This document shows, one piece after another, positions 39,252-47,938 of a stretch of DNA of 64,000 bases (positions within the stretch are counted from its first letter, which is position 1; the number at the start of each line of letters is the position of its first letter). The notes below the pieces were generated by a model. That model worked only from the letters and a program-made list of their open reading frames with translations. It had not been told where the DNA came from and searched no databases. The DNA is taken from positions 310,001 to 374,000 of the forward strand of contig NZ_JTDI01000007.1 of assembly GCF_000802225.1 (NCBI RefSeq), read 5' to 3'. The stretch is from Novosphingobium malaysiense (GTDB taxonomy: Bacteria > Pseudomonadota > Alphaproteobacteria > Sphingomonadales > Sphingomonadaceae). Both the position numbers and the translations under genes were made by a program.

Positions 39252-40301
39252 TTAGCGTGCCTGATGGCGATGACGTGGCCAGGGCAACCGACGCGGATCG
39301 ACGGTCAACTTCCACAGCAGTGTGCGCTGTAGAATGCGCATGTTGTTGTCATCCGACATAAGCCAGACATTCACTTTGCTGTCGGTTCGCGGAACCACTG
39401 CAATAGCCTCGAAATTGTCGACTGGCAGCACCGAGGCAAGCGATGCGAGCGGCACCGAGTGCCAGATGCCGCCCGGACGAATCTGCGCGGGATCGGCAAT
39501 GACGATGCGACCGGCAAATCGCATCGGGAATGCCCAGAGCAGCCGACGCATGAGAATCAGCGCGCGGCCGTCGGGCAAAAGCGCCATATCGACGACGGAG
39601 AAGTTGTCCGGGCCGTCGAAGAAGAACCTGTGGCCTGCAGGGTGCTTGATAGGATCGCCGTCGAACAGGACTGCTTGATGCAGACGTGCGTCCCGCCAGG
39701 ATCGAGAGACTTCGCGAATGGCCACGAAGCGTCCATCCGGCAAGCGCGTCATGGCCTCCGGCCCGGTATTGGCACCCCAATGCTTCATCTGGACCGGCTT
39801 GAATTTGCCTGTCTCTTCCAGATTCCGGTTCAAGCGGATTATGGCGTTGGCGCCTTCGACTCCCAGCCAATATCGATCCGACGAAGGGTCGTAGGCGACG
39901 GATTCGACGTCCCGAAACGCCGCGCGCCGCTTCCGTCCGAACTTGACCCAACCGAATTCCGGATCCGCCCGTGTTGCCCCCGGCAACGAAAACCGCAGAT
40001 ACTTGCCGCCGTCGGTGAATGCCAGCATTCGGCCGTCGGGCTCGGGGAGCATCGACGAATAGCCGGAAAACCGGCTGTCGGGCGAGGTCAGTCGCCAGGC
40101 GGCATCGAGTTGGAATGGACCGAGATATGACGACAGGATCTTCGCGCTGGGCAATCGCAGCGGCGTGACCCGGATGCGCGGGTCGAAATGCACCGGCGCT
40201 CTGGCGCCTTTGTCCCACGTGACCGCGAGCAACAGCAGAAGCGGAAGGAGGAGAACGATGTTGCGGCGCACAACGGGGTGATTACCCTCCTGCGGCAGCA
40301 C
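39252..40301 (-). CDS. Esterase-like activity of phytase family protein
   Basis: A 349-residue protein with an N-terminal membrane or signal segment (NIVLLLPLLLLLAVTWD). A beta-propeller-like body has repeated DGR/DNF blocks, including GYSSMLPEPDGRMLAFTDGG, FRDVESVAYDP, TGPEAMTRLPDGRFVA and VDNFEAIAVV. This matches the phytase-like PF13449 family. GTG 40301 has an excellent ribosome site (AGGAGGG, 6 bp upstream); GTG 40271 is the alternative. It is the last gene of the xseA operon. Substrate unknown. Confidence 0.82.
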   Translation of the reverse strand: MLPQEGNHPVVRRNIVLLLPLLLLLAVTWDKGARAPVHFDPRIRVTPLRLPSAKILSSYLGPFQLDAAWRLTSPDSRFSGYSSMLPEPDGRMLAFTDGGKYLRFSLPGATRADPEFGWVKFGRKRRAAFRDVESVAYDPSSDRYWLGVEGANAIIRLNRNLEETGKFKPVQMKHWGANTGPEAMTRLPDGRFVAIREVSRSWRDARLHQAVLFDGDPIKHPAGHRFFFDGPDNFSVVDMALLPDGRALILMRRLLWAFPMRFAGRIVIADPAQIRPGGIWHSVPLASLASVLPVDNFEAIAVVPRTDSKVNVWLMSDDNNMRILQRTLLWKLTVDPRRLPWPRHRHQAR

Positions 40302-40322
40302 TGCAAGCCCTCCTGAAGGGTG

Positions 40323-41201
40323 TCAGCGCATCGGTCCTGTGAAAAGCAGCGGATCCAACCGATCGTCTTCCCATTTGATCGACCAATGCAGATGCGGGCC
40401 GGTGGCGCGGCCAGTCATGCCGATCTTGCCGATGACCTGGCCCTGCTTCACATGATCGCCTTCCCGCACCAGTATCTGCGAGCAATGCAGAAAGGCGCTG
40501 TTGAGCCCCATCCCGTGGTCGATCATCAGGAGATTGCCTTCGAGCGTGAATGGCTTGTCCGCGACAAGGGTCACCACCCCGTCCGCCGGCGCCACGAACG
40601 GCGTACCGCTCTTGCCCGTGGTGATGTCGATGCCGGAGTGGTAGCTCCCGGGCTCGCCGCGATAGATGCGCTGCGATCCGAAACGACCCGATATACGGCC
40701 CTCGACCGGCCAAATGAAACGTTCGCGCCATCCCTGGGCGCCCGTACGCATGGCGCGGGCTGCATGGATCCGGGCGAGTTCCGGACGGCGCAACTTCATG
40801 AACGCCTCGGACGGCCCGCCGGACCGACGTGCAATGTTCACATGCTCGATGTTCCAATCGCGTGGCGCGACGGCAAGTTGCTGGCGGGTAACAGTGCCGT
40901 CTTCCGTGGTAACCGTCAGCGTGGCCTGAGGCGGCGCATCCCGGTCGAACGCCGCGAACCACGCCCCGTCGGGCGCCAACGGTACCGGCTGACCGTCGAG
41001 CGAAAGCGATTTGACGTCGTCGGGGGCCTTCCCGCGGATCCAGCCGCCCTGGGTGAGTTCGCCGGAAAATGTCAGCCGCGCGGCTCGAGCGTCCGGTGCT
41101 GCCGCGTCGGCGGCGCTGCCGCGTCCAAGCGGCAGCCCGGTCATGGCCGCGAGCAGACAGGTGGCTGCCAGCGATGCTATCGAAGCTGCACGCAACCTCA
41201 T
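40323..41201 (-). CDS. M23 family peptidoglycan endopeptidase
   Basis: A 292-residue periplasmic protein. The signal peptide is MRLRAASIASLAATCLLAAMTGLPLGRGSA. A C-terminal M23 domain carries the zinc ligands in SYHSGIDI (HxxxD) and PHLHW (HxH). It would cut cross-links or be a regulator of amidases. Its ATG overlaps the DUF2093 stop, and the phytase-like gene starts 21 bp later. The middle region (residues 45-140) is probably a beta-sandwich dock. Confidence 0.93.
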   Translation of the reverse strand: MRLRAASIASLAATCLLAAMTGLPLGRGSAADAAAPDARAARLTFSGELTQGGWIRGKAPDDVKSLSLDGQPVPLAPDGAWFAAFDRDAPPQATLTVTTEDGTVTRQQLAVAPRDWNIEHVNIARRSGGPSEAFMKLRRPELARIHAARAMRTGAQGWRERFIWPVEGRISGRFGSQRIYRGEPGSYHSGIDITTGKSGTPFVAPADGVVTLVADKPFTLEGNLLMIDHGMGLNSAFLHCSQILVREGDHVKQGQVIGKIGMTGRATGPHLHWSIKWEDDRLDPLLFTGPMR

Positions 41202-41401
41202 GCCTGGCCCAGCAGACGCCGCGTGGCGATCTCCGCTGTGACGTAGGCTTCCTGCCGCTCGACACTCCAGTAGCGAAGCGCCTCCAGCGAAACCTTCTCA
41301 CCGGTAACGGCGCACTCCACGAAGTGCCCCGGGCTCAGCACCCGAAATCCATTGGGGCCGTAACTGAGATTGGCGGGGCGATCAGCAGAAGACATAAGCA
41401 T
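41198..41401 (-). CDS. DUF2093 domain-containing protein
   Basis: A 67-residue protein with the DUF2093 core YGPNGFRVLSPGHFVECAVTG and YWSVERQEAYVTAE. The family is small, alphaproteobacterial and of unknown function. It lies between xseA and the M23 gene, overlapping the latter (ATGA). A second ATG, at 41395, is also possible. Confidence 0.85.
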   Translation of the reverse strand: MLMSSADRPANLSYGPNGFRVLSPGHFVECAVTGEKVSLEALRYWSVERQEAYVTAEIATRRLLGQA

Positions 41402-41427
41402 GACAATTACCTAGCAGAGCCGTGCAT

Positions 41428-42930
41428 TCAGAACAAATCGCCTTGCCGCGGTTCATCGGCTTTCGGTCGCGCCGGTTTGCGGGCCGGAGGCGATGCGCTT
41501 TCATGGCGCGTCGCGCCTGAACCGACCGTGACCGGCAGTTTGCCGTCGCGAAATTCGAGAACGAGCGTGGCTTCCTGCGCCGCCCGGTCGCGGCTTGTAA
41601 GCGCCTGCCCGCCAGCGTCCGTTACCAACGCATAGCCGCGTTGCAGCGGCAGTCGCGGATCGAGCTGCGGAAGGACTCGCGCAACCGGGGCCAGATTGTC
41701 GCGCGCCTGAGCCCAGCGGCGGGTAAGCAGCCGGGCTGTCAGCCCCACTCTGTCCAGCCTTTCGCCACTGGCCTGCACGCGCTGGCGCAGCAACGGGAGC
41801 GACAATTTGGCTGCCGTGCTGCCCAGGCGTTCGCGCTTGCTGCGCTCCTGGTCTTGCAGGCCGCGCCGCAATCGCTCGGAAAGTTCGTCGAGCTTCTGGG
41901 CCTTGGCAGCGAGGATCGCGTCCGGTTTGGGCAACCGCTGCACACGCGCTTCCAGCCTTTCCCGGCCGAGCGTCACCGGGCGCAAGGCGCAGCGCCGCTT
42001 GCGCAGGGCCAGTTCGTCGAGTTGCGCCATGAGCTCGGCGCGCACGGGCACGGCGATCTCGGCAGCGGCCGTGGGCGTGGGCGCCCGTCGGTCCGCAGCA
42101 TGATCGCATAGCGTCGTGTCGGTCTCGTGACCGACCGCGGAGATGACGGGAATCGACGATTCGGCTACCGCCCGGACAACCGCCTCCTCATTGAAGCCCC
42201 AAAGGTCTTCTATGGAACCTCCGCCACGAGCCACGATGACGACGTCCGGTCGCGGCACGGGCCCTCCCGGCGGCAGGGCGGAGAAACCGCGCACCGCGTT
42301 GGCGACTTGCTGCGCCGCGCCTTCGCCCTGGACGAGCACCGGCCAGACCAGGACCCGGCTCGGAAAACGATCGGCAAGGCGGTGAAGGATATCGCGGATC
42401 ACCGCGCCCGTAGGCGACGTCACGACACCAATGACGTCGGGCAGGAACGGGAGCGGACGCTTGCGCTCGGCTGCAAAGAGCCCTTCTGCCGCCAGCCGTG
42501 CCCGCAGTTTCTCGAGCAGCGCAAGCAGGGCCCCTTCGCCGGCGATCTCCATCGATTCGATGACGATCTGGTATTTCGATCGCCCCGGGTAGGTCGTGAG
42601 CTTGCCCGATGCGACGACCTCGAGTCCGTCTTCCGGACGAAAGGCGAGCCGCTGTGCACCGCCGCGCCACATCACGCCGTCGATGACCGCCTTGTCGTCC
42701 TTCAGGCAGCAGTACAGGTGCCCGGATGCCGCCCGTTTCACCCCCGAAAGCTCACCGCGCAACCGCACGAAACCGAAACGATCCTCCACGGTGCGCTTGA
42801 GCAGGGCGGAAATCTCGCTGACCGAGAGCGGGGCGGCGTTGTCCCCGGCGGCCGCCTTCGCTACCAGCCCCTCCGAGCGACCGTTTTCATATTCGTCGTC
42901 ACCGAAAGACTGACCGAAAGGCTGAGGCAA
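41428..42930 (-). CDS. xseA: Exodeoxyribonuclease VII large subunit
   Basis: A 500-residue nuclease subunit. It has an N-terminal OB-fold ([25 protein letters not shown]), the core [17 protein letters not shown] and [11 protein letters not shown], and a C-terminal helical part ending in RGYALVTD. The start is TTG 42930 with AAGGA upstream. It abuts the ATG of divergent purD without a gap, so each ribosome site lies inside the other gene. The longer frame to 43566 runs antisense over purD and is rejected. The small subunit gene is not in the window. Confidence 0.95.
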   Translation of the reverse strand: MPQPFGQSFGDDEYENGRSEGLVAKAAAGDNAAPLSVSEISALLKRTVEDRFGFVRLRGELSGVKRAASGHLYCCLKDDKAVIDGVMWRGGAQRLAFRPEDGLEVVASGKLTTYPGRSKYQIVIESMEIAGEGALLALLEKLRARLAAEGLFAAERKRPLPFLPDVIGVVTSPTGAVIRDILHRLADRFPSRVLVWPVLVQGEGAAQQVANAVRGFSALPPGGPVPRPDVVIVARGGGSIEDLWGFNEEAVVRAVAESSIPVISAVGHETDTTLCDHAADRRAPTPTAAAEIAVPVRAELMAQLDELALRKRRCALRPVTLGRERLEARVQRLPKPDAILAAKAQKLDELSERLRRGLQDQERSKRERLGSTAAKLSLPLLRQRVQASGERLDRVGLTARLLTRRWAQARDNLAPVARVLPQLDPRLPLQRGYALVTDAGGQALTSRDRAAQEATLVLEFRDGKLPVTVGSGATRHESASPPARKPARPKADEPRQGDLF

Positions 42931-44214
42931 ATGAACATCCTTCTTCTGGGTTCTGGCGGCCGCGAACATGCGCTGGCCTGGAAGCTGGCGCAATCCCCGC
43001 AATGCGACAGCCTGTGGGCTGCGCCGGGTAACCCCGGCATTGCCGAGCATGCCACATGCGTAACGCTGGATGTCGCCGATCACGCGGCAGTTCTGGCTTT
43101 CTGCGAGGAAAAGGTGATCGGTCTCGTCGTCATCGGACCGGAAGCCCCGCTGGTGGACGGTCTGGCCGATTCGCTGCGCGACCGGGGCTTCGCCGTCTTC
43201 GGACCGAGCAAGGCGGCTGCCCAGCTGGAAGGATCGAAGGGCTTCACCAAGGACCTCTGCGCTCGCGCCAACATTCCGACGGGCGGCTATGAACGCGTGG
43301 CCAACGAGGCCGACGCGCTGGCTGCCTTGCAGAAATTCGGCGCGCCGGTCGTGATCAAGGCCGACGGCCTCGCCGCCGGCAAGGGTGTGACGGTGGCCAT
43401 GACCATGGCGGAAGCCGAGGAAGCGGTGCGCGACATCTTCGCAGGACGTTTCGGCGAGGCCGGCGCCGAGGCGGTCATCGAGGAATTCCTCGAAGGCGAA
43501 GAAGCCAGCTTCTTTGCACTTACTGACGGCTCGACCATCGTCCCTTTCGCATCGGCGCAGGATCACAAGCGCGTGGGGGACGGCGACACCGGTCCCAACA
43601 CCGGGGGCATGGGCGCGTACAGCCCCGCCCCGGTGCTAACGGCCGATCTCGCGGGCGAGGCCATGACCCGGATCATCGCGCCGACCGTCAGGACTCTGGC
43701 CGAGGAAGGCATGCCGTATTCGGGTGTGCTGTTCCTGGGCCTCATGCTCACGCGCGATGGCCCCAAGCTGATCGAGTACAATTGCCGTTTCGGCGATCCC
43801 GAATGCCAGGTGATGCTGCTCAGGCTCGAGTCCGACCTTGTGGAGCTGCTATACGCCTGCGCCGAGAACCGCCTGGCAGCCATCCAGCCGCCCAAGTTCT
43901 CGGACAATACGGCGCTAACCGTCGTCATGGCCGCGAAAGGCTATCCCGGCACGCCGGAAAAAGGCGGCACCATCGATGGCATTGCCGCCGCGGAAGCCCA
44001 CGGAGCCAAGGTCTTCCAGGCGGGAACGGCCCTGAAGGACGGGCAGCTCGTCGCCAGTGGCGGACGCGTGCTCAACGTCACGGCGCGCGGCGATTCGGTA
44101 ACCGAGGCGCAGCGCAATGCCTATGCAGCCGTCGACGCCATAGATTTTCCGACCGGCTTCTGCCGGCGCGACATCGGCTGGCGCGAGGTCGCACGCGAAA
44201 CGCGCGATGCTTAA
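42931..44214 (+). CDS. purD: Phosphoribosylamine--glycine ligase (GAR synthetase)
   Basis: A 427-residue ATP-grasp enzyme, step 2 of purine synthesis. Motifs are [70 protein letters not shown] and [14 protein letters not shown] 42931 follows a weak ribosome site (GAGG). It overlaps the next gene by 8 bp. Confidence 0.98.
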   Translation: MNILLLGSGGREHALAWKLAQSPQCDSLWAAPGNPGIAEHATCVTLDVADHAAVLAFCEEKVIGLVVIGPEAPLVDGLADSLRDRGFAVFGPSKAAAQLEGSKGFTKDLCARANIPTGGYERVANEADALAALQKFGAPVVIKADGLAAGKGVTVAMTMAEAEEAVRDIFAGRFGEAGAEAVIEEFLEGEEASFFALTDGSTIVPFASAQDHKRVGDGDTGPNTGGMGAYSPAPVLTADLAGEAMTRIIAPTVRTLAEEGMPYSGVLFLGLMLTRDGPKLIEYNCRFGDPECQVMLLRLESDLVELLYACAENRLAAIQPPKFSDNTALTVVMAAKGYPGTPEKGGTIDGIAAAEAHGAKVFQAGTALKDGQLVASGGRVLNVTARGDSVTEAQRNAYAAVDAIDFPTGFCRRDIGWREVARETRDA

Positions 44215-44758
44215 GCATTCCGATGCGATCCTGAAGCTGGCGCTCGCCCTGGCCATCCTGCTTGCCGGCGGCGGGGTCGGTTTCTACTATGGTATCTTCC
44301 TGCCATCGCAGGACATCCGCCGACAGACCCAGGCCATGGCTGAAAGGCGATCCAAATCCGAGGCGCAAAGTCGGGCGCTCGTCGAGCAGGCCCGGCGCGA
44401 AGCGGATCTGGCGAAACGCAATGCCGAGCGCGCAAAGGCGGCGCAACGCGAGTATAACGACTGCATCGGCTTCGCCGAGCTGTCCTACAAGCGGCGTTGG
44501 GCCGGAAGTTGCCGGACCCTGCACGACGCCGACGTGGCCGCCTTTGAGGACTGTGCCGACAACCTGTTCAGCACCGATAGGGGATGCCGCGCCAAGCACC
44601 CGATCCGCCCGGCCAATGACTGCGCTCTGCCGGCCCGCATGGCGCACGAACTGACCAGCGCCCGTGACAAGCGCAAACGCGAATGCCTGGCCAAGCTGCA
44701 GGCCGTGCAAGCCGCTTCAGGCGGCTCCCCGACACCCTTGTCGCCCGCCGAACGGTAG
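44207..44758 (+). CDS. Membrane-anchored protein of unknown function
   Basis: A 183-residue protein. One N-terminal membrane helix ([22 protein letters not shown]) is followed by a charged coiled-coil (AEAQ/RRxAER pattern, residues 36-80) and a Cys-containing globular part ([35 protein letters not shown]: six cysteines, perhaps disulfides). The ATG overlaps the purD end. No family is recognised. The topology suggests a periplasmic domain. Confidence 0.7.
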   Translation: MLKHSDAILKLALALAILLAGGGVGFYYGIFLPSQDIRRQTQAMAERRSKSEAQSRALVEQARREADLAKRNAERAKAAQREYNDCIGFAELSYKRRWAGSCRTLHDADVAAFEDCADNLFSTDRGCRAKHPIRPANDCALPARMAHELTSARDKRKRECLAKLQAVQAASGGSPTPLSPAER

Positions 44759-44762
44759 CGGA

Positions 44763-45281
44763 TCAGTAACTGAGGCCCCGGGGCGGCTCATCCAGCAGCA
44801 GCTTCACCACCATGGCCAGCCGCTTCGCATCTTCGCGCGCCAGGTGTTCCTTGGGCAGGCGACGCTTGGCCTCTTCAAGGGCGGTGACGACCTGCGGACG
44901 AGAGTACCCGCGCTTCTTCATGAACTCGCCGAGAAAGCGGACTGGAAACGGTGGCGTGGTTCCCGCCGCGTGGCACAGCAGTTCGAGCCAGTACTGATCG
45001 AGATCGGCATCGGCGTAGACGTTGCAGTCGTGGACGAAATTGCTCAGTTCCGCGACCACCTGCTCGGGCGGCAGTCCTTCCTGTTCGAGCATCGCGCGAC
45101 TGATGCCATGCAGTTTTTCCGCCTCTGGCGACCAGTCCCAGTGCTTCCAGGCCTCGACGGGCCGGATTAGCCAGGCACGACTGTCTCCGTCGGTCCGGGC
45201 GACTGCGACTTCAATCGGGAAGGACTGACCGTATTCGGGCAGGCAGCTCGCTTCGAAATCGATCAACGCCGGACAGTTCAA
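44763..45281 (-). CDS. DEDDh-type 3'-5' exonuclease / exoribonuclease-like protein
   Basis: A 172-residue protein of the RNase H-like exonuclease fold. Exo I is LIDFEASCLP (D, E). Exo II includes HDCNVYADAD, and Exo III is HLAREDAKR (H and D). It is shorter than oligoribonuclease. The start is TTG 45281 with an AAAGGGAAA leader; no ATG exists nearby. The gene lies 30 bp downstream of adenosine kinase on the same strand, so they may form a unit. Substrate unknown. Confidence 0.72.
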   Translation of the reverse strand: MNCPALIDFEASCLPEYGQSFPIEVAVARTDGDSRAWLIRPVEAWKHWDWSPEAEKLHGISRAMLEQEGLPPEQVVAELSNFVHDCNVYADADLDQYWLELLCHAAGTTPPFPVRFLGEFMKKRGYSRPQVVTALEEAKRRLPKEHLAREDAKRLAMVVKLLLDEPPRGLSY

Positions 45282-45311
45282 TCGCGTTTCCCTTTCCTAT
45301 CTGGCCTGGAA

Positions 45312-46308
45312 TCACCCCATCCGTTCGGCAACGAAGGCCTTGAGGTCGCGCTCGGCGCGAGCGCCGTAGTGGGAAATGATCTCGCTGGCACAAATCGCAC
45401 CCATCCGCAGGCAATCGTCGGTTGCCATTCCGCGAACATGCCCGAACAGGAAACCGGCTGCAAACAGGTCCCCGGCTCCCGTCGTGTCGACCACCCGGTC
45501 GATAGGTTCGGCGGCGACTTCGCTGCGAACGCCGTCAGCAATCGCGACCGCGCCATCGGCGCTTCGCGTCACCACCAGCGTCGGGATCTTCGGCGCAAGT
45601 TTGGCAAGGCCGGTTTCGAAATCGGCCTCCTTGGTCAACGCGGCCATTTCGTGTTCGTTGCAGAAGAGCACGTCGATTTCGCTCGCTTCGATCAACTCGA
45701 CGAAATCGTCGCGATGCCGATCGATGACGAATGTTTCCGATGGCGTGAAAGCGACCTTGCGGCCAGCCCGGCGCGCGGCCGCAATCGCCTTGCGCATGGC
45801 CGCGCGTGGTTCTTCGGGATCCCACAGGTAGCCTTCGAGATAGAGCACGGCGGCATCGGCGATCACGGTCTCGTCGAGCGCTTCCGGCGGCAGGTGCTGC
45901 GAGGCGCCGAGGAAGGTATTCATCGTACGCTGGCCATCCGGGGTCACGAAGATCAGGCACCGGGCCGTCGGCGGATCCCCCGCCCGGGCCGGAACCGAGA
46001 ACTGGATACCGGCCGAACGGATGTCGTGCGAAAAGACGTCGCCCAGCTGGTCCTGCGCAACCTGCCCGATGAATCCGCACTTCGCGCCGAGCATGGCGAG
46101 CCCGGCAAGGGTATTGGCCGCAGACCCCCCCCGAGATCTCCCGCGCCGGACCCATCGCGTCGTAGAGGCTGCGCGCCTGGTCCGTGTCGATCAGCATCAT
46201 GCCGCCCCGGGCGAGACCCAGTTCGTCAATCAGGCTGTCCTCGCAATTGGCGATAACGTCGATGATGGCGTTGCCGATGGCGACGACATCCAGGCTCGGT
46301 TGCGTCAT
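45312..46308 (-). pseudogene. Adenosine kinase (PfkB family), broken by +1 frameshift in a G8 run
   Basis: Two frames together make a complete ~331-residue PfkB kinase: residues 1-59 (MTQPSLDVVAIGNAIIDV... GPAREISGG) and the rest (SAANTLAGLAMLGAKCG... VDTTGAGDLFAAGFLFG). The first frame reads through the run to nonsense (VCGQYPCRA); removing one G (C8 at 46125-46132 on the given strand) restores the reading. The ATG at 46308 is the family start. The homopolymer is either an assembly/sequencing error or a real inactivation. If real, adenosine salvage is lost. Confidence 0.85.
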
Positions 46309-46442
46309 GGGGAAAACCTGTCCTTGAATTGGCGGGAAGAGCAATGGACCGCGAGTAGCGTGCGGCCCGCCGCTCCGCAACCGTCAGCCCGAAGCGGAGC
46401 CGTTGACAGGCGATGCCCGCCGCGCAATGCGATGGGCCGATC

Positions 46443-46880
46443 ATGACCAAACCGCATCCGCGACCGACCCTCGCCCGCATCCGTGCCCCCCTGGCTGCCT
46501 GTTCGCTAGCGTTGCTGCTCACGGCCTGCGCCGGGGGCGTCGCCAGCACGCAACGCCCCTCTTCTGGTATTCCCACGGTACGGCAACCAACGCGCACGGT
46601 ACCGCGCGAGCCGCAGTTCCAGTCCATTCCCGGACTGGAGGGCGTGATCGGCGCCACGCAAAAGCAATTGGTCCGCGAATTCGGCGATCCCCGTCTCGAT
46701 GTCTGGGAAGGCGATGCCCGCAAGCTGCAATTCACCGGCACGCCCTGCGTCCTCGACATCTATCTCTACCCTACCTCGCGTTCGCGCGAGCCGCTGGCGA
46801 CCTACGTCGACGCGCGCCGCGCATCCGACGGCCAGGATGTGGACAGGGCCGCCTGCGTCGCCGCGCTCAGGCAAAGATAG
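46443..46880 (+). CDS. Putative lipoprotein of unknown function
   Basis: A 145-residue protein with a lipoprotein signal (ACSLALLLTACAGG; lipobox LTAC near residue 29). The mature part includes FQSIPGLEGVIGATQKQLVREFGDPRLDVWEG, a short DNA-like hook common to small envelope lipoproteins, and ends LRQR. ATG 46443 starts shortly before the basic n-region. It diverges from the adenosine kinase gene. No known family assigned. Confidence 0.75.
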   Translation: MTKPHPRPTLARIRAPLAACSLALLLTACAGGVASTQRPSSGIPTVRQPTRTVPREPQFQSIPGLEGVIGATQKQLVREFGDPRLDVWEGDARKLQFTGTPCVLDIYLYPTSRSREPLATYVDARRASDGQDVDRAACVAALRQR

Positions 46881-46951
46881 CCGGTTTAACGCCAAATTAG
46901 ACTTATGCTGCCACTGGTTTCCCGACGATTATTTGCGGGAGCCGCAATACG

Positions 46952-47896
46952 ATGAGCATGCATTTCAGCGAAATCGCCGAGCAGGCACTGGCGGACGGCG
47001 AGATCTGTAGCGACGATGTTCTTGCGCTGCGCCAGGCCGGTTGGGCCAATGGGCGAATAGACCCGGAACAGGCCGAGGTCATCTTCGCCATAAACGGGCG
47101 GCTCGACGCCCCGAGCCGGGAATGGGCGGACTTCTTCATCGAGGCCATCGGCGAATACGTGGTCAACCAGCTCGAGCCGCGCGGTTACGTCACCGAAGGC
47201 AATGCGGACTGGCTGATCGCCCATGTCGAGCGCGACGGCCGGCTTCACTCGATCACCGAACTCGAACTGCTGGTTCGCGTGTTCGAAAAGGCGCTCAACG
47301 TGCCTGACAGCTTGCGCACCTACGCCCTTCGCCAGATCGAGGATGCCGTGCTTACCGGGGTCGGCCCCACCCGCTGCGGTGGCGAACTGGCGGCCGGGAA
47401 TGTGACCGCTGCAGAAGCGCAGATCATGCGCCGTATCCTGTTCGCGTCCGGAAGCGAGCGCCCGGCGGGCGTAAGCCGCCGCGAAGCCGAAATGCTCTTT
47501 CGCATCAAGGACGAGACTCTGCAGGGCGAAAACGCCGCGGAATGGAAACGGCTCTTCGTTCAGGGCGTCGCCAACTATCTGCAGGGATTTACTTCGCACA
47601 CACCGATGTCACGAGAAAGGGCCGCGCAGCTCGAGGCGTTCATGAACGACCGGACCTCTTCGGTCGGCGGTTTCATGGTGCGCGCCGTTCGCAGCATCGC
47701 CACGGTGAACCGCAAAGGCATCGTGTTTGGCCGCAAGGAGGCCAAAGCCAGTTTCGCGTCTCTCGCCCAAATGGCAGTGCGTGTCACCAACGACGAGCAG
47801 ACCTGGCTCGACGACAGGATCGACGCAAACGGCAAGGTCGATGAATACGACGAAGCTCTGCTGACGTTCCTTGCCGAGGACGGGCACACGCACTGA
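46952..47896 (+). CDS. Hypothetical protein with repeated TerB-like segments
   Basis: A 314-residue soluble helical protein. I do not recognise a named family. Several segments resemble each other and the TerB pattern (A/D)-x-x-G-x-I/L-x-x-x-E: LADGEICSDDVLAL (residue ~13), ERDGRLHSITELELL (~92) and DANGKVDEYDEALL (~289). EAEVIFAING... near residue 45 resembles EAEMLFRIKD... near 176. ATG 46952 (or 46958) is used. It converges with the acyl-CoA ligase. No metal ligands or enzymes are evident. Confidence 0.65.
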   Translation: MSMHFSEIAEQALADGEICSDDVLALRQAGWANGRIDPEQAEVIFAINGRLDAPSREWADFFIEAIGEYVVNQLEPRGYVTEGNADWLIAHVERDGRLHSITELELLVRVFEKALNVPDSLRTYALRQIEDAVLTGVGPTRCGGELAAGNVTAAEAQIMRRILFASGSERPAGVSRREAEMLFRIKDETLQGENAAEWKRLFVQGVANYLQGFTSHTPMSRERAAQLEAFMNDRTSSVGGFMVRAVRSIATVNRKGIVFGRKEAKASFASLAQMAVRVTNDEQTWLDDRIDANGKVDEYDEALLTFLAEDGHTH

Positions 47897-47938
47897 ACGC
47901 AGGCCCGGCGGGCCTACGGCGCGAAAAAGGGCGCCAAT

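Noticed and set aside
42931-43566. N-terminal extension of xseA into purD
   Set aside because: It is antisense to a certain gene, and the TTG at 42930 has a ribosome site and the normal XseA start.
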